Below, piece by piece: positions 55,835-64,000 of a stretch of DNA of 64,000 nucleotides (the first letter of the stretch is position 1; the number at the start of each line of letters is the position of its first letter). Source of the stretch: Bombyx mori (taxonomy: Eukaryota; Arthropoda; Insecta; Lepidoptera; Bombycidae). The notes under the pieces are model-generated. The model saw only the letters and a list, made by a program, of their open reading frames with translations, did no database searches and was not told the origin of the DNA. The position numbers were made by a program, and so were the translations under genes. The DNA lies in contig NC_085132.1 of assembly GCF_030269925.1 (NCBI RefSeq), forward strand, positions 3,432,501-3,496,500, read 5' to 3'.

Positions 55835-55840
55835 TTTATT
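55835..55840 (-). terminator. COPA polyadenylation signal
   Basis: TTTATT on the plus strand reads AATAAA on the minus strand, 49 nt after the COPA stop, within an ATT repeat. This would give a very short 3'UTR. Confidence 0.55.
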
Positions 55841-55888
55841 ATTATTATTAATCTTACATAATTCGATACGCGATTTTAACGTGCAAGT

Positions 55889-56352
55889 CTATCTGTTGAA
55901 CTGTAAGGGACAGATACGGAGGCCGAGCGCGTCCTTGCCGATCTCGGCGACCCCGCACACCGGGCACAGCTTCCCCTTGTGTTCAGGCATGAAGCTAGCC
56001 GCGCACAGCGAGCACTTTTCCTCCGGCTTGCCGCGGTAGATGGGCTTGTAGCTGATGCCGCAGACGCTGAATGGATTATGCTCGTCGTAGAGCAGCTGGT
56101 GCTCATCAGTCGGGGTCTTCTCGCAGGCCTGGAGGATCTTCCGCGCTTGCTGGGCGACCTCAGGCCGGGGTCCGAGCTCTAGGAGGCGCCTCGCGAACGA
56201 AGCGGCCGTGCGGTAGTTCTTCAGCTTGAAGAACATGTTGAGGGCCGTCCGCAGCGTGAGGATCTGGTGCACGGGCTGGAGCTTGCAGTGCGTGAAGTAG
56301 GCGGCCATCTCGCAGGTACGTTTCTGTTCGTCGACGGTGTTCTTCGGCATCG
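55889..56352 (-). CDS. COPA: COPA last exon (epsilon-COP-binding C-terminal domain)
   Basis: The acceptor is tcacacgcag|CG. It codes [20 protein letters not shown] through to FNR and TAG at 55889-55891. It contains CSLC and CPVC spaced as in a zinc ribbon, about 18 residues apart between pairs. It is much more GC-rich than its surroundings. Confidence 0.97.
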
Positions 56353-59300
56353 CTGCGTGTGACAAGTGCGGGACATTAAACTTAGGTACCTACTTATTGT
56401 CAAACCGTTTATTGTACACCCGTGCTTTGTCGTACAATAGTATGTGGAAAGCCAACAACAACAATATAACCAAGCTTCGAGTTAATTGCACGGTCTTTCT
56501 ATATTCTAGACCAGCCTTTCCCAAAGTGGGCGATGACGCCCCCTTCTGGGCGCTGCAGGCCTAAAGGGGGGCGGTAAGAGACCCAGAAAAAAAATTGGGG
56601 CGTTGTGTAGAGGCTTGGGTGGCGATTTGTAATTTCATCGGTGAAAAAATGGGGGCGCTAAAAATGATTTTTCTCAAAGTGGGCAGTAGACAAAATATGT
56701 TTGGGAGCCCGTTCTAAACGAATCCATTTCACTAATTCAGTAAGTTTTTTTTTTACTTATCATCGTATTGCAGACATTGATTAAACTACGGACATGAGGT
56801 CGCAGTCACAGTTGTATCTCATTAGGGTTGTCACTCTCCGAACCGGAATTCATAACACGCCCTACCACTAGTAAAAAGGCTTTAACGATCGCAGTACACT
56901 GACACCATAGTCATATGATAGTCGTCTTTCGATGAGCTCGGGAAGAGATGTGCAAGCGTTACCTTTCCTGGCGGTCTCCATGGCGAGTCCCACGAGGTAG
57001 TCCCTGCAGACGGCCAATAACTGTTGGGCCTCGGACAGCTCGGCCTTGGAGTCCACCAGCAGCAGCGGCACGCGCTGCGCCACGCCCTGCAGCCGCTCTA
57101 TGGCCTCGGGGAACCGGCCCGCCGTGGTCAACTGGTAGCTCTGCTGCAGCTGACTCACCAAGTCGCTTAGCTTCAACGCTGGAAACGAAAGTGTCGTCTG
57201 AATATACCGTCTTCTCACATTAAAACTGTACTTGTGGTTGCTCAGTAGTCGAAATTCGACTATAATTATCAATTTAAATTATAAGTTTGAACATTGTTAT
57301 GGTTCTATTGTCATAGACTTTACTACTTTAAATCATAGATTTCGCCAAGGCTACACTATAGACAAATAGTATTATAGACAAACAATATTAATCTATTCCT
57401 AATTTGAGCACAGACTTTAACGATAAACAAAAGAGTATATATGTGTGTGTGTGTGTGTGTATCAAATACATGTTTTTTTTATTGCTTAAATGGGGGGACG
57501 AGCTCACAGCCCACCTGATGTTAAGTGATTACTGGAGCCCATAGACATCTGCAACGTAAATGCGCCACCCACCTTGAGACATAAGTTCTAAGTTCTCAAG
57601 TATAGTTACAACGGCTGCCCCGCCCCTCAAACCGAAACGCATTACTGCTTAACACCAGAAATAAGTGGAATGGTGGTATCTACCCGTGCGGACTTACAAG
57701 AGGTCCTACCACCAGTAATTACGCAAATCATAATTTTGCGGGTTTGATTTTTAGTTCACATGTTATTCCTTCACCGTGAAAGTCAATCGTGAACATTTGT
57801 TAAATACGTATTTCGTTACAAAAATTGGTACCCGCCTGCGGGATTCGAACACCGGTGCATCGCTCAACACGAATGCACCGGACGTCTTATCCTTTAGGCC
57901 ACGACGACTTCAAAACGGTACCTGGATGACTTACTTATGACAGGCAGGAGATCCTTCCCGGTGGCTTCCTTCCAATTCCTGTGCAGGTACGCAGTGAGCG
58001 CGGGCAGCGAGGGCAGCGCGCCGAACGTAACGCGAGCGTGCGCGAACATCTCCGCGAACACAGACTCGTAAGGGGCAAAGTTCACGATTCCGACTTGCTC
58101 GTTCAACAATCTGTAATTTTTTTTTAGAAAATCTTGTTCGTCATAAGTGTTAGTGCAAGTTCACACACTAGAACGATGACACGAAGTTATCAAGTATAGC
58201 GCATAATATGAGTATCAGTCAACCGTCTGTCATTATCTAACTACCCACTTAAAATTTCTAATTTTTTCCAATTAATTTCAATATTTGAGTGTCGGTGACG
58301 GGTCGTGAGCCCTAATGGGACCAATTTTAAGTGACTACTAACTGTACTGACCAATTTTAAGTGACTACTGACTACTAAGCGTAATTACCAGCATCGATAC
58401 ACTGGGATGGTGACCACCTACATCAGGGTTTCCCATATCGACCATTCACACAAAATCGATAACTTAACCAACCCCGCAAAGTTTTTAAATTGGTAAATAT
58501 TTTGTATCAATACAATCAATAAAAAAAACAATAAGTCGTAATATATCGTCTTTCACGCAATCCATCCATTTTTTTCTTAGGTCTGTCTCTTCCTCTAAAG
58601 CCTTCCACATTCATAGCTTAAACTCTCTTAACGGATCAAGCAGCGGCGTGACAGTCGTAACGAGCGCTAAGCGAGGGTGCACGAACCTCATGGCGGCCTC
58701 AAACTGTCCGGTGGCCACGTGGTCGTGCGCCGTCCGCAGGCGCGCGGCGAGGGGGGCGGAGGCTCCGCGCGTGGGGGCCACGAAGTACTGCTCCGAGTCC
58801 TCCGCGGCGCCCATGTCCGCTGCAACCAACACAGTACACTATGAGGACAGTATTGCACGATATTTGAGGCCATCAGCAGAAAAGTGCCTTAACCCACAAT
58901 TTTTTATATTCGTGCTTATGTATGGTTGTTTTTTTTTAAACCTTAATTTAACAGTCATACTGCTAATGGTTTGCTGGAAGAAAACTCATGAATGCATGAG
59001 TTAAGCTCGCCTTTGTACATATTATTTAGACATTCTTTTAAATCTGTTTTTATTGTATTTTCTTTTTTGTATACAATAATTATAATTAATAAATAAATAT
59101 TACATTAATTAAAACATAATAAATTTTGATGCAAAACTGGCCTATACCTAGTTTCAACCATAGATAACAGATGGTTTTGTAAACATTATTTTTGCACGTA
59201 TTGGTGTAAAAATAAATTCAAGCCTTGGAAATCTCCATACTAACTATAGTAAGCTTAAGCCATTCTTGCGCTGACGGCCTCAATTATTACAGGCTGACTG

Positions 59301-62300
59301 GTTGAACACTTTACATACTCAACGACATAATTCATGGTCACACGTAACGTTTAAAAATATAAAATTTAAAAAATACAAATGAACTATAGTAGAATTATTT
59401 TGTCCGTGCAGTTTGGGTCATAAAACACAGCCCGGTTAGGGCGGTGAGCATGTTGCGCGGGCGCAACGCTATTATCAATAAAAACAAATGAGTCATCGAA
59501 GGCAGGTACATGGCGGCGGGGTGGTGTACGAAGGGTGGTGAGACATTGTTAAGTTATAAGTCATTTGTACCTACCTGCAAATTATAGTAAATTATGTCGA
59601 AGAGAAATATGTTTTTATGCATTCGTTCTCTGAATTTCTTTAGTGTCACAATGGCTACTCCTTTGTATCAAAACGGCAGAATTTATTCAAAATAATATTT
59701 GCACGTGTTGTTATCAACAATGTTAAAATTAAAAAAAAAAAGAATAGATCCCGAAAAGTTAAAAAGTGTTAATTTCTGCCGTTTTCGTTAACTTGCTGCG
59801 GCGATATGTTTATTCATTTTTATCACTAACCCACAAAATGACAAAACTAAATACAGTATCGATAACTCTTATCGACAACAATAATGCGCATCACTATGCC
59901 CGTCCATAAGGCTCGTGAGTGGAAGAGAGAGCGAAACACTCGCTTCACCGCTCCGATTTTTTATGACCCAAACTGCACGGACAAAATAAGTCTACTATAG
60001 CATAGATTATCGTGTATGGATTTAAATTTAGAAGATCCTTAGAAGACATTCAAATGTATTATTCTGACAGAAGACCATTGTGACTTGTCTACCGACCCGA
60101 CACGGGCGCCAGCTCCTCGGGAAGCTCCAGGTCTTCATCACCGACGTCCCAGCCGCCATCTTCGCAGGCGTCCTCCATGATCTCCTCTTCGCCTTCTTCC
60201 TGTTTTCATTAGTACATTTTAGGGTAACAAGTGATGGTGACATTACATTTTGTTCACTATACCTACTTTCTTCCGTTAGCTATGTAAATTCAACCAACTT
60301 CAAATAAATAATAGTTTAAAAAAACTAAAAAAATACGCTTTTATAGAAAATCCAGCTAAAAAATAGAAAATAACATTTTAATAAATCTGAATTCAAAATA
60401 GTGTAAGAAAAAAGTATTTTATTGAAAAAAAAAAAGCGTGGGGTGCATGGTATCAGTAGTAATAAATATTTTATAAACAGATATGAGTAGAAGGGTTGAT
60501 TTTAATAATATCCTAAAAAGCACCCCACGCTTTGTATAATAAAATCATTTTTTCTTACTCTATTTTTAATTCAAATTTATTAAAATTTATTTTCTATTTT
60601 TTAGTTGGATTTTCTATAAAAGCGTATTTTTTTAGTTTTTTTAAACTATTATTTATTTTTCATTTTTTAGTTGAATTTCAATTTTTTATTTTTTTTGTAA
60701 ATATTGATTTGTCATCGGTCCTTAATAAGTATGCCAAATTTCGAGTTCATCCGACATTTTGAATGAGTCAAAATCATGTTCAAATATTCCGTTACATACT
60801 AACATACATACGTTTGAAGCTAATAAAAGCGTATTAAAAGGGAGGAGGTTCCTGATTTAATGGCTTGATTATTATTATTATTTTATTTGAAAATACTCCC
60901 AGCTCTTTGAATGAAATGTGGTGTTTTAAGAGTGAAGTAGATTCTCATTGTTTATATACTATCAAGTCTAATAATGGGATTGCCAATAGCGTCCCGGTGT
61001 ACGGACGAAATGGACAACGGTCGCCGCGCGATTGGAGCACCTTGAAGTTGTCGCGGCCTAAAGGATAAGACGTCCGGTGCATTCGTGTGTAGCGATGCAC
61101 CGGTGTTCAAATCCCGCAGGCGGGTACCAATTTTTCTAATGAGATACGTACTCAACAAATGTTCATGATTGACTTCCACGGTGAAGGAATAACATCGTGT
61201 AATAAACGTCGAACCCGGAAAATTATTTGCGTAATTACTGGTTGTAAGAGCTCTTGTGAGTCCGCACGGGTAGGTACCACCGCCCTGCCTACTTCTGCCG
61301 TGAAGCAGTAAGCCCCGACTAAATTGTCTGGCTTAATTTTTTATTTATTTTTTAAACATAAAACTAATACATATATAAATTGCATGTTCCTTAACATATT
61401 ACAAAAAAAAAAAACATATTTTTAAAGATTTAAGGGCTTATTTAGCGCCGCTACTCACCAGCCAGGTCTGTAGTTCCGAATTGGGGTGTATCAGGAGAGG
61501 TATGGAACAAGTTTTCAGCTTGCCTCAAATACCTACCCAAAAATTGGTGCCAGCTCTCGGACTATAATGCGTTTCGGTTTGAAGAGTAGGGCAGCCGTTG
61601 TAACTATACTAAAGACCTTAGAACTTATATCTCAAGGTTAGTGGCGGCATTTACGTTATAGATGTCTATGGGCTCCGTTAATCACTTAACACCAGGAAGC
61701 GAGCTCGTCCACCCATCTAAACAATAAAAAACATAAACAAAACCTTATGGTCGGGCAGCACGTCGTCGTCTCCCCAGGCGCCCGCGGCCTCCAAGGGCTC
61801 GTCGAGGGCGGCCGCCACCGCGCTGCCGGAGCCCTCGGCCGCCGCCCGCGCTTGTCCGGCCACTTCGAAGAAACTCCTGCGGAAACACACCTGATGTAGA
61901 CTACTCCTTGCGCTACCTCATAATTTCCACGTTTTAATTTCCATAAATTAACAGTCAGCGTAGATAGCAGGTGATCGTGTATTACTGGTGGTAGCACCTC
62001 TTGTGAGTCCGCGCGAGTAGGTACCACCGCCCTGCCTATTTCTGCCGTGAAGCAGTAATGCGTTTCGGTTTGGGGTGGGTGGGGCTGCCGTTGTAACTAT
62101 ACTTGAGACCTTAGAACTTTATATTTCAAGGTGAGTGGCGCATTTACGTTGTAGATGTCTATGGACTCCAGTAACCACTTAACACCAGGTGGGCTGTGAG
62201 CCCGTCCACCCAACTAAGCAATAAAAAAAAAGTGAAATAAGTAAAGCTTACTAACTTGGAGACGGCGAGCAGGGGCCAGTTAGGCTGGTTCCTCTGTATG

Positions 62301-62437
62301 GGCAGCGGCGGGCGGAGGAACACCGCGTCGGGGTTCGCCTCCGGGACCGGCATGCCGGCTGCCTCCAAGGCTGCCTTCAGCTGCTCCGCCTCCTCCACTT
62401 GCTTGTGGTTGATCGCCGTCAGATACGCCAGGGACAG
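55889..62437 (-). CDS. COPA: Coatomer subunit alpha (COPA), C-terminal seven exons; 5' part outside the window
   Basis: Exons in transcript order: 62256-62437, 61744-61876, 60097-60199, 58687-58819, 57935-58110, 56963-57178, 55889-56352. They sum to 1407 nt (469 codons with stop) in one open frame. Alpha-COP is the large WD40 and solenoid subunit of the COPI coat on Golgi-derived vesicles; its C-terminal domain binds epsilon-COP. Family landmarks, recognised from memory, are NWPLLAVSK, an acidic linker, [88 protein letters not shown] and a final [18 protein letters not shown]. The N-terminal WD40 repeats and start lie to the right of 64000. The last exon keeps two CX2C pairs that could form a zinc ribbon. 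The gene runs towards the ABCH gene, with stop codons 2.8 kb apart. Confidence 0.95.
56512..56711. mobile_element. 200-bp hAT-type MITE with 8-bp TSD
   Basis: The left end CAGCCTTTCCCAAAGTGGGC is imperfectly mirrored at the right (TTTGGGAGCCCG). TTCTAGAC and TTCTAAAC flank it, an 8-bp duplication with one change. It is in the last COPA intron. Confidence 0.6.
56963..57178 (-). CDS. COPA: COPA exon F
   Basis: The acceptor is cgtttccag|CG. It codes [20 protein letters not shown], then [19 protein letters not shown] and ends [10 protein letters not shown]. The donor is G|GTAACG. Confidence 0.96.
57243..57472 (-). mobile_element. Lep1-like Helitron, truncated at both ends
   Basis: The hairpin AGTCGAAATTCGACT and following 3' half are present in antisense. 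The 3' CTAG is lost and a TG microsatellite and SINE-A replace its 5' half. Confidence 0.7.
57473..57913 (-). mobile_element. SINE-A, full length
   Basis: Body 57473-57715, linker, and tRNA-like head to 57913 (ggattcgaacaccgg; atcctttaggccacgacg), ending 22 bp before COPA exon E. Confidence 0.87.
57935..58110 (-). CDS. COPA: COPA exon E
   Basis: The acceptor is aaaattacag|A, completing the Arg codon. It codes [20 protein letters not shown], then [19 protein letters not shown] and [14 protein letters not shown]. The donor is A|GTAAGT. The SINE-A tRNA-like head starts about 20 bp after the donor. Confidence 0.95.
58545..58636 (-). mobile_element. Fragment of the 12515-12930 non-LTR element
   Basis: atcgtctttcacgcaatcca and ccttccacattcatag match 12605-12692 almost base for base. 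Confidence 0.65.
58687..58819 (-). CDS. COPA: COPA exon D
   Basis: The acceptor is tggttgcag|CG. It codes [18 protein letters not shown] and ends GQFEAAM plus a split Arg codon. The donor is AG|GTTCGT. A fragment of a non-LTR 3' region (58545-58636) lies just downstream. Confidence 0.92.
58820..59383. other. COPA intron DNA
   Basis: AT-rich; nothing recognised. Confidence 0.3.
59384..60000. mobile_element. Non-autonomous DNA transposon, about 43-bp TIRs
   Basis: The left CTATAGTAGAATTATTTTGT continuing through CCGTGCAGTTTGGGTCATAA is mirrored at the right with two mismatches. The ends are compatible with a TA duplication. There is no transposase frame. Inside, ACGGCAGAATTTATT and a reverse copy form a second inverted pair. 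Confidence 0.75.
60097..60199 (-). CDS. COPA: COPA exon C (acidic linker)
   Basis: The acceptor is gaaaacag|GAA. It codes [20 protein letters not shown] and then [14 protein letters not shown], the acidic stretch that precedes the C-terminal domain. The frame-keeping donor is G|GTCGGT, a weak consensus. Confidence 0.88.
60302..60660. repeat. Long inverted repeat (arms about 140 bp, spacer 73 bp)
   Basis: The left arm 60302-60446 and right arm 60520-60660 are imperfect reverse complements. The inner 14 bp (AAAGCGTGGGGTGC against GCACCCCACGCTTT) pair exactly. The right arm continues as a family I repeat to about 60840. Confidence 0.82.
60534..60840 (+). repeat. Family I repeat
   Basis: ataataaaatcattttttct through gaagctaataaaagcgtat, as at 26897-27192. 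Confidence 0.6.
61045..61735 (+). mobile_element. SINE-A, full length, split by about 260 bp
   Basis: Head and linker 61045-61234, body start 61235-61308, foreign DNA 61309-61568, body end 61569-61735. Its A-rich tail runs into the COPA exon B donor. Confidence 0.8.
61744..61876 (-). CDS. COPA: COPA exon B (Ala/Gly-rich acidic linker)
   Basis: The acceptor is tttccgcag|G. It codes [20 protein letters not shown] and ends [10 protein letters not shown]. It is GC-rich and low in complexity, unlike the surrounding introns. The donor AAG|GTTTTG lies in the A-rich tail of a SINE-A copy. Confidence 0.87.
61981..62231 (+). mobile_element. SINE-A body
   Basis: It runs from attactggtggtagcacctc to ccaactaagcaataaaaaaa, ending about 25 bp from COPA exon A. 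Confidence 0.86.
62256..62437 (-). CDS. COPA: COPA exon A (first in window)
   Basis: The acceptor is ccgtctcag|CTG and enters in phase 0. It codes [20 protein letters not shown], then [20 protein letters not shown]. The donor that keeps frame is AA|GTTAGT; a stronger-looking GTAAGC four bases on would shift the frame. A SINE-A copy ends about 25 bp downstream. Confidence 0.9.
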
Positions 62438-62504
62438 CTGAGACGGATGTTAATGGCAGACATTATAAAATATATTACTGATATAATCTTCATCATCTCA
62501 TCAT

Positions 62505-62960
62505 CATCTCAGCCTGTCCATTGTCCACTGCTGAACATAGGCCTCTCCAAGTGATCTCCAGTGCGGCCGGTCCGTTGCCACCTGCATCCAGCGTGACCCA
62601 GCGGTTCTTACCAGGTCGTCGGTCCATCTCGTAGGTGGCCGTCCGACACTGCGCTTGCCAGTACGTGGTCTCCACTCGAGGATCTTTCCGCCCCATCGGC
62701 CGTCCGATCTTCACGCTATGTGGCCTGCCCACTGCCACTTCAGCGTGCTAATCCTACGGGCTATGTCAGTAACTTTGGTTCTTCTACAGATCTCCTCATT
62801 TCTGATTCGGTCCCGTAGAGAAATACCAAGCATAGCCCTCTCCATAGCTCGCTGCGCGACACTGAGCTTCCTAAAAAGATCCCTTGTGAAGCACCACGTC
62901 TCGGAACTGTTAGTCATCGCTGGTAGCACACATTGGTTGTATACCTTTGTCTTAAGGCAT
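62505..62960 (-). pseudogene. RTE-like reverse transcriptase C-terminal relic
   Basis: The minus frames read AMERAMLGISLRDRIRNEEI and RRISTLKWQWAGHIA, then in another frame KNRWVTLDAGGNGPAALEIT. It is 5'-truncated and frameshifted, in the COPA intron upstream of exon A. Confidence 0.82.
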
Positions 62961-63489
62961 ATAATCTTATTATATATAAATCACGTGTCACCGTTGTTTG
63001 TCCGCGATGGACTCCTAAACCACTTAACCGATTTTAAATTAAATTTGCACACCGTGTGCAGTTTCATCCAACTTGAAAGATAGGATGGTTTTTATTTCGA
63101 TTAATGGTCGCAATGTTTTTTAATTAACAATAAAATGATTTTTTATGTTGATTTTTTCTAAAACAGTCTAAAACAGATGGCGCCTTAAATAAGTTTTTAT
63201 AGACAATTGTAATACTGTCTGACATTAATATCTCATAGATGGCGCTGTGTTAAAAATACCAACGTTTCACTTATGCTACAATTTATTGGCATAAGCACCA
63301 GGTGTTGCTGAGGCTAATAAAGTTTAAGTGAAACTTATTTCGTAGTAAACGCAATACAGTGATATCCAATTGTTCTTACTTTGTCCATTTTTGGTATTAG
63401 CATAGCTGGCCGCGTGTTATTTAGAAACAAAAACTTTAGCAACAGCAAAGTGTGGCCGGGTCGGTATAATAAAATCAATTAACTAAGAG
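62961..63489. other. COPA intron DNA
   Basis: No exon or named repeat seen. Confidence 0.35.
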
Positions 63490-63700
63490 GGTTTTAGTGG
63501 TGTTAAGACATCTTGTAACCTGGTAGTGGTGGGTACTACCACCCTACCAATTCTGTGGTAAAACGGCATTAATATCGTTTGGATTTAAAGGGTGAGTCAG
63601 CTGCCACTGTAAAACCGACACTTAGAACTTATGTCTAACAGTGGGTGGCGCTCCACTTAACATGACGTAAAACTAGGTGAACTAATCCACCTACTCATCT
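63490..63700 (+). mobile_element. SINE-A body, strongly diverged
   Basis: It keeps ggtgggtactaccacccta, ttaaagggtgagtcagctg and gtgggtggcgctccactt. Confidence 0.6.
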
Positions 63701-63704
63701 ATAT

Positions 63705-64000
63705 ATATAAAAAGGAATTGCTGTACGTTAGTCTCGCTAAAACTCGAGAACAGCTGGACCGATTTGTCTAATTTTGGTCTTGAATTATTTGTGGAAGTCT
63801 AGAGAACGTTTAAAAGGTTGATAAATATGAAAATGCTCAGAATTAAATAAAAATACCAATTTTGTTTTTCCTTTGATGCGCATCCCCCCCCCCCCCCCTC
63901 CCGTCGGATTACTTTTGTTTGTTTAAGTTTATTTTCTACAAAAGTTTAGATTTTTTATTTATTTATTATTTTTATTTATGATTGAGGCACTACGAAGTCT
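63705..64000 (+). mobile_element. SINE-like unit (ctgacccggcagactt type), cut by window end
   Basis: It is the reverse complement of 52220-52505: gtctcgctaaaactcgagaa through ttgaggcactacgaagtct. It includes a C14 run. Confidence 0.72.

Noticed and set aside
56948..57223. Plus-strand Arg/Pro-rich frame
   Set aside because: It is the opposite strand of COPA exon F, open because of its GC content.
61045..61120. A second tRNA gene
   Set aside because: It is the head of SINE-A; the same head occurs at 37896, 51707 and 57913 joined to the same linker.

Overview
The window looks like lepidopteran nuclear DNA, most probably a Bombyx-type silk moth. It is AT-rich and dominated by short interspersed elements, truncated non-LTR retrotransposons, Lep1-like non-autonomous Helitrons and MITEs, with only two recognisable protein-coding genes, both split into small exons. 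The species call rests on my recognition of repeat families typical of Bombyx and on the insect-type coding exons; I could run no database search.

Layout. (1) 1-20070: intergenic DNA with no gene I can support. It holds many copies of one tRNA-headed SINE (called SINE-A here; probably Bm1/BMC1-like, name not certain), 3' ends of several non-LTR elements, two Lep1-like Helitrons, a decayed reverse transcriptase (about 14.7-16.0 kb) and a 276-bp MITE. (2) 20071-53103, plus strand: a complete 15-exon gene for an ABC half-transporter of insect subfamily H (also annotated as ABCG20/23-like). The exons join in frame to 711 codons plus stop: an N-terminal nucleotide-binding domain, then about six membrane segments. 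Repeats spread the 2.1-kb coding sequence over 33 kb; the largest intron is about 9.4 kb. (3) 53104-55888: the convergent interval, with the transporter 3'UTR, another Helitron, a pyrimidine microsatellite and the coatomer polyadenylation signal. (4) 55889-62437, minus strand: the last seven exons (469 codons including stop) of coatomer subunit alpha (COPA); its N-terminal WD40 part lies beyond the right edge. (5) 62438-64000: the next COPA intron, holding an RTE-like reverse transcriptase relic, a decayed SINE-A and a truncated SINE-like unit at the edge.

The genes are tail-to-tail and functionally unrelated: one encodes a membrane half-transporter (related insect proteins act in lipid or cuticle-barrier export), the other a vesicle-coat subunit of Golgi-to-ER traffic.

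I found no CRISPR array, operon or clearly new protein system. The more novel material is in the mobile DNA: a MITE family with three intact copies each flanked by a different perfect 4-bp target duplication; a Helitron sub-family with a longer 5' end; a roughly 360-bp inverted repeat inside a COPA intron; old repeats whose paired copies date nested insertions; and a COPA splice donor lying in the A-rich tail of a SINE.
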